Made by a program: the position numbers and the translations under genes. The notes under the pieces were generated by a model that was given only the letters and a program-made list of their open reading frames with translations, was not told the origin of the DNA and ran no database searches. Positions 56,157 to 64,000 of a DNA stretch of 64,000 nt are shown here, piece after piece (within the stretch, counting starts at the first letter, position 1; each line of letters starts with the position of its first letter). The stretch is from Corella eumyota (lineage: Eukaryota; Chordata; Ascidiacea; Phlebobranchia; Corellidae), in NCBI GenBank assembly GCA_963082875.1, contig OY720101.1:12485671-12549670 (forward strand). The letters run 5' to 3'.

Positions 56157-56982
56157 ACTTTAAAACTTCAAAATAATTTATCCAAAAAATTAAGAAACGT
56201 TTCGATAAAGTTAAGTAGCGATTGTTAAAGTTATTTATTACTTTTTCTAGTTACCATCGAATTTCCCAATACTTTTTGGTCCTATTAGCATTATCCAAAA
56301 CTATGTAGACTATAACTATAAATATTTAGGTCTAAAATAAACACTTTGTTAATTTATTCATATTTAAAATACAATTGTAACTCTAAAGTGCTTAATTATG
56401 AGCACAAGCTTTAACGTAGGTATTAGTTTAAAGAAGTTTTAGGCCATTTTTTCCTTGAGCAAAACACGTGGTTTTTCTCTAAAAGCAAGCAAGTATGTGC
56501 AATCATCGTCTGGCTATTCCTTAGCGTTGTTGTTACGTAACAACAGTGGCTTTGTAGTTTGGTAGAAATAAGCTGTAGCAATTAGTCTATTCATTGTTAC
56601 AAGACCAACAGAATTTATGTTATATGTTTTATATGATTGTAAATCAGAAACAGCAGAACTGACTAATTATATTGGTTACGTAAAATTTACGATTCATAGT
56701 TATTGGCTTTGGTAAACTGCCTACAAGTCCAGCATTTTATTCTGAATATTGGTCCCTTTTTTTATAGTGTTTGATATTAGGTAACAATATTTGTGTTTGT
56801 TTTTGAATATATTTTAATTAAAACAAATCCATACGGTTAAAGAACTGTATTAAAAAACTCTAGAGACAGATTTAATTGTATTATTTGCGGATGAGTTAAA
56901 TTAATAAAAACAACAGTACGAATTATTACGTAAAAACGTAAAAAAATAAAAGTTTAACAAAATTTGGCTCAAACTATCTTGT

Positions 56983-56988
56983 TTTATT
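56983..56988 (-). terminator. Poly(A) signal of the arylamine N-acetyltransferase gene
   Basis: TTTATT on plus, AATAAA on minus, 19 bases beyond the TAA stop (57010-57008). It implies a very short 3' UTR and leaves roughly 0.8 kb between the convergent Meis and NAT ends. Confidence 0.6.
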
Positions 56989-57007
56989 CAAAAGACTTAG
57001 GTTTGAA

Positions 57008-58068
57008 TTACTTAAAGAACTTGATTGGATGATTAACATCTAACCCAAAGTATTTTTCAGCCACATCTGCAATATCAGAATTAGTTGAACAACATTTTGA
57101 AAATTGAACTTTGGAGGTAATTGGGTCAATACATTCAATATCTTGGTAAGTAGTACCTTCTAATTCAAGTATTCTAGAGAAAAGGGTGTTCTCAAATCTT
57201 GATATGATTATATTGTTTTGAAAAAAACTTTTGGGGTTGTTTAAATGATGATTTAAAGCGTCTTCAAAGGCTTTAACAGGTTCTGGTGAAAGTGAAAATA
57301 TCAAAACTCTTTTCCAGTGATTTGAATTAGGTTCCAAGCATTTTGGATCAGTTTTACAGATTTTAAAGCTAGCTGAAGGGCCTTCTGTTATAATTTGGTC
57401 TAAACAACAAAATTGTTTGTTTAAAAGGTAATTTAAATTTTTAAAATGGATTAAATTGTCTTACGTTTAGAATTTAAAATAGTCTTTTTATGTTCTTCTA
57501 GTTCCATCCAATTCCCGCCTTTTTCAGAAAACTCCTTACAGCGATAAGCAAAAAAATGGTCGTTATAATATGACATGTGTGCAACTCTTATTGGCCCGAA
57601 CAAATAAAACCCTGGGTCAACAAAGTAGCGTTCTTCGTTAAGAGTAACCTATAAACAATAATTGTTGCTGGATTTTGATTGATTTCTTTACTTATGCTGC
57701 AAAAAGTTGTGATTTTTTAAAAACACGTTACTACTTACAAGTATTGCCATATGAAAATGTGACTTTGTAAACGTTTTATTTTCAGGTTTGTAAAGCATTG
57801 AATTGACTAAATAAGACTTGAAGCCTAACTTGTCAAGCAACCATGAAAACAGCATGTTTATCTCATAACACATTCCCCCTTCTCTATTCTCAACAACGTG
57901 GTTATAACTCTTATTCAAATCCAAAACTACTTTTGATGGAAATATACATCTCAAAGTATTAAAAGGTACGTTTAGTTTATGTGCAAAAACCAATGCCTTA
58001 AGATTGTCTAAAGTCGGTTTTGTTGATCCAGTATATTTCATTACTTCAAGATAGCTTTCTACGTTCAT
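57008..58068 (-). CDS. NAT: Arylamine N-acetyltransferase, complete, 3 exons
   Basis: Exons on minus: 58068-57739, 57648-57465 and 57399-57008, giving 301 residues (family usually about 290). It transfers acetyl from acetyl-CoA to arylamines and hydrazines through a cysteine protease-like triad in the cytosol. All three triad residues are present and spaced as in human NAT2: Cys67 in REGGMCYEIN, His106 in SHFHMAILV and Asp121 in RYFVDPGF (human 68, 107, 122). GPIRVAHMSYYNDHFFAYR follows in exon 2; exon 3 supplies the C-terminal domain. The start methionine precedes the usual N-terminal helix (YLEVMKYTGS). Vertebrate NAT genes have an uninterrupted coding exon, so the two introns are a lineage difference. 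It is convergent with Meis. Confidence 0.93.
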
Positions 58069-58680
58069 ATTTCTATATAAAACTTCGGTAATTATTTATG
58101 TGTACGAATACTTTGCCCTATGAGCCTAAATGTCCATGCCGTTTTCGATAAGGTGAATTGAAGCTATAACGAATATAGTAAACGTAGTAATAAAGGATGT
58201 AATAATCATAGGCGTGTAGTGTTATGGTCAATGCACAAACTGGCTATCCGTTTTGATTTTTCACGTATGCTGATTTTAATAGAATTAGTAACTGGCCCTA
58301 CCAAACTGATATAAACAATAATAGCCAGTATAAAAAGCATCGTTTTTATACAAATTGCGCTATTAGTTTAGTTTTATGTAGCCCATAAATTTCGGTTCAT
58401 AAGAAGTTTGCTTAGCTGTGTACCTTTACTTTACACCTTCCCAAATTTCTGTTTCAGTTTTTATGCTTGATTAAATTTTGTAATTTAATATTACAAAATT
58501 AATTAAAAAAAGCTGTTCACAAGCAGAAAATATAATACACAGTAACTTTGAAAATATTAAGATCTTTATTTTTTGGGTTACTTTTTGCTGCCTAAATAAA
58601 AAACATATATAATAAGATAAAAAATTTAAAAAGAAAATAAGCGAGCAAAAATAAAAATAAAAGTTTTACAATTTTTTAAA

Positions 58681-59165
58681 ACTGACTAAAGGGCGTTCTG
58701 TTATAACTTCATCTAAACAATAGGATGTGTAAAAGAAATAAAGTAACTTTAAAATTTTAAATATTTTTACCTTCAGAATTAAAGATAGTCAGTCTTCTTG
58801 TGTATTTGTAGTTCCATTCACCCTTTGCATTTTTCAGGAAAATCTTTACAGCAAAAAGCATTAAAATATAGTCGCTGTAAACTGACATGTGAGCAATTCT
58901 TATTGGACCAAACACAACAAATTCGGGGTCGACCATGTAACGTTTACTATTAACGTTAATCTGTAACAAACGTTGATTTTTAGAGATGTTTTTTTTTCAA
59001 AAATTTAAATATATAACTTACTTAGATGGTATTCCATTTAAAATGGTTATAATATACCCCATAATTTTATTGTATTGAATACTTACGCAAGTAATGCCAT
59101 ATGAAAATGTGATCTTAAAAATCTTTTTTTTTGAGTTTATAATAACACATTCTTTCATTTTTATT
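58681..59165 (-). pseudogene. Decayed second arylamine N-acetyltransferase copy
   Basis: Three blocks align in order with the intact gene downstream on the same strand. About 59165-59099 keeps only fragments of exon 1: a GMCYE-like RMCYYK piece, then RSHFHMALL ending at a GTAAG donor, with roughly 90 bases between them missing and the N-terminal part absent. 58960-58770 resembles exon 2 (RYMVDPEFVVFGPIRIAHMS), with a shifted reading stretch after SVYSDY. About 58718-58681 matches only the start of exon 3 (ITERP). The active-site neighbourhoods are recognisable, but two thirds of the enzyme is missing or altered, so it should not be functional. It is probably a tandem duplicate. Confidence 0.75.
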
Positions 59166-59199
59166 CACAACAATATGACTGTATACAAAGGTGGGCACC

Positions 59200-59345
59200 A
59201 AACTCTTAGCCCGCTAGTCGTTGATTAACGAATTTAACTTTAGCGTAAAAATTTAACTGTAAGTTAACTTTAAAATTATTATCGAACCTGTTAACTTTCG
59301 TTAAATTGTGCTTTCGTTAACATGAGTACGTTATCTAAATTTTTT
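59200..59345. repeat. Short palindrome-rich stretch
   Basis: GTTAACTTT, AGTTAACTTTA, TTAACGAATTTAACTTT and TTTCGTTAAA recur in both orientations over about 140 bases, reminiscent of transposon subterminal repeats. I cannot define ends or a target duplication. Confidence 0.3.
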
Positions 59346-59494
59346 AAATCTAATTTAATAATGGTTAGCATTACCGCCTTTTGCCATATCACATTATCAA
59401 ATGTAATATGACATGTCTAGATGAAAGCTGTTTTTGCTGGACAACTGGAAAGAGCTCCCTCTATGGGGGGATGTCTCTTTTTACTTACGGGATG

Positions 59495-59720
59495 GAGGAA
59501 TTAGGGTCAAGGTAAGGGAGAAAGGGTAGGCAATAGGGTTAAGGGGTGGGAACAGGGGGGGAAAGAGGGATGGGTAAGCGAGGTGGGGTAAGAGGAAAGG
59601 GCTAGCGGGGTTGGGTAAGACAAAGGGGCTAGGCGGGTTGGGGTAGAAAGAAAGGGTATGGGAGGTGGGTAAGGAGAGTTGGGTAGGAAGATAGGCTACG
59701 CCGGAAGGGCGTGAGAAAGT
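59495..59720 (+). repeat. G-rich polypurine tract with quadruplex potential
   Basis: About 225 bases in which plus is almost all G and A with some T, and contains more than a dozen GGG or longer runs (GGGGTGGG, AGGGGGGGAAAG, GGCGGGTTGGGGTAG). It is a clear exception to the AT-rich surroundings. It ends about 460 bases upstream of the start codon of the next gene. The minus-strand proline/serine-rich open frame here is compositional. Confidence 0.8.
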
Positions 59721-60179
59721 AAGTAAGCTGGGCGGAAATGACCTCACAATCCTTGTGTGCCACGTTGTTATTGCCAGTTTTTGATAACTGCAAGTGGGCG
59801 CTAGAAAGCTATTTTGTAAATATATTTTTTTTTAATTTAAAAGTTTAACTAGGCTTCGATTTGATGCGAAAGGTCTGTTTAGTTTAAATATCATGATAAA
59901 TTATTTTATTACAGTATGAATGCGTCAAATCTGCAATTTAACTTGTAATAATATTAAAAATTTTGTTATGTGAGGATAAACATTTAATAAAATAATTTGG
60001 AAACACTTTTTATGCGATTTTTATTAAAATGCGGAAAGCCTTGTGTTCTGCAGACAAACGTCCATTATGTCGTATTAAAGTTCTAGTTAAACTTAAAATA
60101 TTTAAAAAAGTGACCACGTGGCCCCTAAAACCTTAGAATTCAAGTCGTTTTTAAACGTGTCGGTTCTAATAATTTAATA

Positions 60180-63100
60180 ATGAATAATTTTAACGGCGTG
60201 AAAAGGAGTCGGCGGCATATTAAAATTTCTAAGCGCTTGGCTGATTCTTTGATTCAAGAAGAGACGTTTTCAAAAACTTTAGAAGTGGAGGTTCGTATAA
60301 ATTAAAATAAAAAAAAATAAATAAATTAAAAAAAATTTTGTTATAGTAACTCTAAATTATACTTTCAGGTACTACAGCTATGCATAATTTTTATTTTAAA
60401 ATGTATGTTCATTTGAATTTTTGTGTGTGTAATAAAGGAAACTTATTTTTAGACTCCAATTCCTGTCAAGCCGAAGCCACCGAGACTTTTGAATCAGGTA
60501 ACTTCTATTTGATATTAGCAAAATGGTATTATATACATTTAAAAATGAAAAACCCGAACACACATGTTTTAAAAAGTTAGATCTTTTATTTGTTAAGTTA
60601 TTGCTAATGAATTGTAAATAATGACTTCCATTTTGGTAAATTACCAAAATAACTTTATTAAAAATGATATTTATTGTGTTAAGGTTTACCCTAAAACTTA
60701 TTTTTTTTAAATGAAAAATGAAGGGTAAATATTACAAAAATGTAGTAGCATTTAATATTACCAGTTTTCAATCATTTTTTAAGCAATACAACCTTTCTAA
60801 AAGTAATAAAAAGTAGTTTATGAACGATATTAAAATAAAGGCATAAAGTGCACCAATTAAATTGCGGGGCTTTGTGTTTAATTGTCTTAATAATCATCCC
60901 AACTGTTAAGGTAAAAGTCTAATATCTATTAAAGTGGATTAATGAAAGTGCTGTCCATATTATTTAACTAATTGAAAAAAAGTGTCTTGATTAACAATTA
61001 GTTTTAACTGCCATTCAAGAGAACTTTTGAGTTCACCCCTAGTTTATCCTCAAAATGACTGGATTCGAACTGCTTCTTAGCGCAGAAGGTTAAAATCCTT
61101 TCTGAAAAGAACTAGTCGATTTTAAACAGAACTTACAATCAAAATAGGCAGAATATTCAGTCTCCATACCTTTTTCTATTATCTCAAGCGTTGTGTTACA
61201 GCAGAAAAAGGCTTAAGTAGCTAAGACTAATATTTTGTGTACATATTTTAAAAAATAAAAAAAGCAATTACGAGTTTGGTGATCAGTTAGAAGACTTTAG
61301 TTCCCTTTGACATTTTTAAAACATTTAAAATGGTATATATAAGGAGTACTGATTTATATATTCTGTTCACATTTATTATCTATTTTTAGTCTACCAGCAG
61401 GTTTTAAACAAAGATATTTTACTTCGGACATACAGAAATTTAGTTTATTGCGATAAAGTACCAGGTAATTGCACTACACTATAACTTTAAAACAGTTATA
61501 TTAAGAACAATTAAGCTTGAAAAACTTCATCATTTTATGTTACTTCAGATTACATTGTTTTACTGGTATGCCAGTACAAGATAATAAATTGGGTAATGTT
61601 TTTGGACTACGTTTAGGCCAGTATGGAAAGTTTTACAATTCCTAACTATTTATATTGTAAGAATTTAAAACTAAAAAGTATACGAAAGTAGAAAAATATT
61701 TAAAATAAAAAAAATGCTTTAAATATTTTTACATTATGATGTTTGGTTAAAGTTAGCCTTAAAAAATTAAACTAGTTTAAATTAGTTTTCAGGGTTGCAG
61801 TAAAAAATGTACTGTTAAATAGCAAAGAAATTATGGTAAAAAAATTATTTTGAAATTTTAGTTAGGTCACAAAAAAAATTACTGATAACGCACGTAAATT
61901 TACAACACTGTCAGTTGCCAAATTTTAATGTGAACCGCAAGCCTTTTAAAAGAAATGGTCTGCTTAGCCTATAAATAATAGGAAAAAACAAGTTAATGTT
62001 GTTTTTATTGGATAGTGTTTGTTTTAAATTGTTTTATTTGTGATTTTGAATCAAAAATTAGGCTGCGCAGAATTCGCCTGCAGACAGACACGACATTTTA
62101 AAACAAGACTCGTAACTAATTTATGGCGCGCACTTAATTTTTTGAATATTATTTTATCTTTGATGTAAGAAATTTCCTTATATTTTTTGGTAGTTATATT
62201 GCAATAGTTAAATTTTTAAGACATTAACATTTAAAATTTAATAAAATTTTATTAAATATAATTAAAATATGCGTTTTTTATATATATTGCAGTATAATTT
62301 AACATACTTTCTAGTTATTTTTCAAATACTTAAGCTTGTAATATAATGACTTGTGTTTGCAATTTTTAGTCTGAGTACACTCTTGCACAACTTAAACTAT
62401 TAGATGGATCATTACTGTTTAAGTATTTTTCATCGAGAGAAATACTGCCAACCGGTTTAACAAAATACAAGTAAGAATTAAATGCAATTTCTATAATTTG
62501 AACCGAAATAAAATGCAATCAAGTGCTTAACATATTGTCTCTTATAAGGCAACTAGCTGGCTTAACACCTTGCTTGGTAATTTTTAAAGACAATTTTAAT
62601 TAAGGCTTCAGTAATCAGGAAAAGTTAAACTGATATCTGATAAAATGTACAATGCACTGTCGGTGTGGTGTAGTGATTAGAACACTTGATTTAAGTGATC
62701 CAACATTTGGGTTTAATATCTGCTGCTTTTATGCTGTAGCACTTTTGAGTAAGGTGATATCAATGCTATCATAACCTGCCAATTCAAAAAAACAATCAGT
62801 AGGTTAATTATTGCCATTTATATCGAATAATATCCCAAACTGCCAAAGTCACTTCTACGTGAAGGTAGTGTAACAAATGTTATGGGCACTCCATGATGAG
62901 TCTGTTTACTCTGCCAAAATTGTTATTGTATTTAGTTGTAGCCAATTTTTTAGGCTAATTTTACTAATATAGTTAACTAATATTACAACTATTGTTAAAT
63001 GTTAAATCTGTTGTTATATTTAGATGTCAACTACTAAGAGATGACAAAAGTTGTATAAAAAACTTTGTGAAAAGAAATGAAAGGGATTGCAAGGCTCTAC

Positions 63101-64000
63101 TCACTAAACACTTAATCGAACATATTAAAACTATTGAAATCAAGAATGCAAAATGTAAGTAGTTACAATTTACAAAATAATTCAAAATTAATTGTGATAA
63201 TTAAACCAGAGCAATCTGTAATGGTCTTCAGTTTATGAGGTTCTGGGCTTTGGCTAAGGCGATGTCAACTCTATAAACTTCTGCTGTGGTAAATACAATA
63301 TTATGTTTATTAATATCTTAAACTGCCAAAGTCAGCTCGAGACTGGGTTTGGGTAACTGATGTTTCTCTATGTTTAGGCTATAAAGTCGGCCTCCTCACA
63401 TCGAGAATATTTAAATATAATTAAATTATTTTTTAATTGTAAAAGTTTAAGTGATCTTTTTTATGTTTTTAATCAACTGTTTTAAGGTTACTTATCTCAA
63501 AATTAAACTTATTATGAATTTTTAGATCCAAAGTTATACGGTAAAAAACGATTTTATCCATACTGGTATGTTCGGTCTTGCAAAAAAAAAAAACAAGGTA
63601 ACTATTCTAAATAAAATTTGATTACTTATGAAAGTAACAAGTACAAATTGTTAAAAGTATGGTTTAATTAAATAATTGTTTATGCCATAGGCTACCTTAT
63701 GTTGCCCGTTCTTTTTTTATTTATATTTTTAAATACTAATATTTTATGATGTTTATCTTAAATTCAAGTTCTAGAGTATTGTGGTATAATTTTTTGTATA
63801 GAAGTTACCGTTCCCTACTATAAACTTAAGTTTATCTCAAAGTTATTTTTTTTAGGTTCCAATAAAAAAGAAACTTTTTCAAAACCAACTCAAGCCCCAA
63901 TTAAACAAGTTACAAAAACTGTAGAAGATAAATCACAACTTGCCGAAAAAGAAGCTCAAGAAAAAACATACAGTCGACAGAAACTTTATAAAATATCATC
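60180..64000 (+). CDS. Unrecognised basic protein gene, 5' portion (8 exons, continues past window)
   Basis: Exons: 60180-60290, 60453-60497, 61398-61464 (or 61401), 61549-61565, 62370-62470, 63024-63154, 63526-63597 and 63856-64000+. These phases join without a stop into about 229 residues, open at the window edge. The start MNNFNGVKRSRRHIKISKR is lysine/arginine-rich, then PIPVKPKPPRLL. The middle is helical and charged (YTLAQLKLLDGSLLFKYFSS, NERDCKALLTKHLIEHIK), then KKRFYPYWYVRSCKKKK, and a polar stretch starts at GSNKKETF. No signal peptide or membrane segment is seen. The basic patches suggest a nuclear or nucleic-acid-associated protein, as inference only. Exon 1 uses a weak donor (GAG|GTTCGT), the least certain join. 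I do not recognise the family. Confidence 0.6.
62658..62885 (+). repeat. tRNA-derived SINE, diverged
   Basis: GGTGTGGTGTAGTGATTAGA head, TTTGGGTTTAATATCTGCTG, AATATCCCAAACTGCCAAAG and GTGTAACAAATGTTATG. It marks the return of the SINE family after its absence across the Meis and NAT loci. Confidence 0.75.
63195..63425 (+). repeat. tRNA-derived SINE, partial
   Basis: The head is shortened (TATGAGGTTCTGGGC), but the tail half is well kept: CAGCTCGAGACTGGGTTTGG, CTATGTTTAGGCTATAAAGT and CTCACATCGAGAATATT. It is in the intron before exon 7 of the orphan gene. Confidence 0.7.

Noticed and set aside
59481-59747. Proline/serine-rich 88-codon minus-strand open frame
   Set aside because: A direct product of the G-rich polypurine tract; composition, not coding.

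Overview
The window looks like a tunicate (ascidian) chromosome segment, most likely from the genus Ciona. The evidence is compact AT-rich DNA, many short GT-AG introns, a chordate-type Meis gene, a dense tRNA-derived SINE family, and minisatellites inside introns. No virus-like or LTR element was recognised.

Layout. (1) 442-22670, plus strand: the last 39 recognisable coding exons (1,903 residues, continuous reading frame to a stop) of a very divergent dynein heavy chain, best matched to DNHD1. It covers the stalk, AAA5, AAA6 and C-terminal domain. Most of its introns hold a SINE copy. Two introns hold minisatellites: 31-bp units at 3860-6608, interrupted by a 495-bp inverted-repeat DNA transposon, and 24-bp units carrying TGACGTCA at 20864-21420. 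(2) 22681-38057: about 15 kb with no gene I can support and no SINE. It is probably the regulatory domain upstream of Meis. (3) 38058-55436, plus strand: a complete 12-exon Meis TALE-homeobox gene (528 residues), with large introns that are also nearly free of SINEs. (4) 58068-57008, minus strand: a complete 3-exon arylamine N-acetyltransferase (301 residues) convergent with Meis, followed upstream by a decayed second copy (about 59165-58681). (5) 59481-59750: a strand-asymmetric G-rich tract. (6) 60180-64000, plus strand: the 5' part of an unrecognised basic-protein gene that runs off the window, including a 17-nt microexon.

Functionally the genes look unrelated: an axonemal or flagellar-type dynein relative, a developmental transcription factor, a small-molecule acetylating enzyme and an orphan. 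The clearest large-scale pattern is the contrast between the SINE-packed dynein gene and the SINE-poor Meis neighbourhood. The palindromes TGACGTCA and CACGTG also recur far more often than base composition predicts, even inside coding exons.
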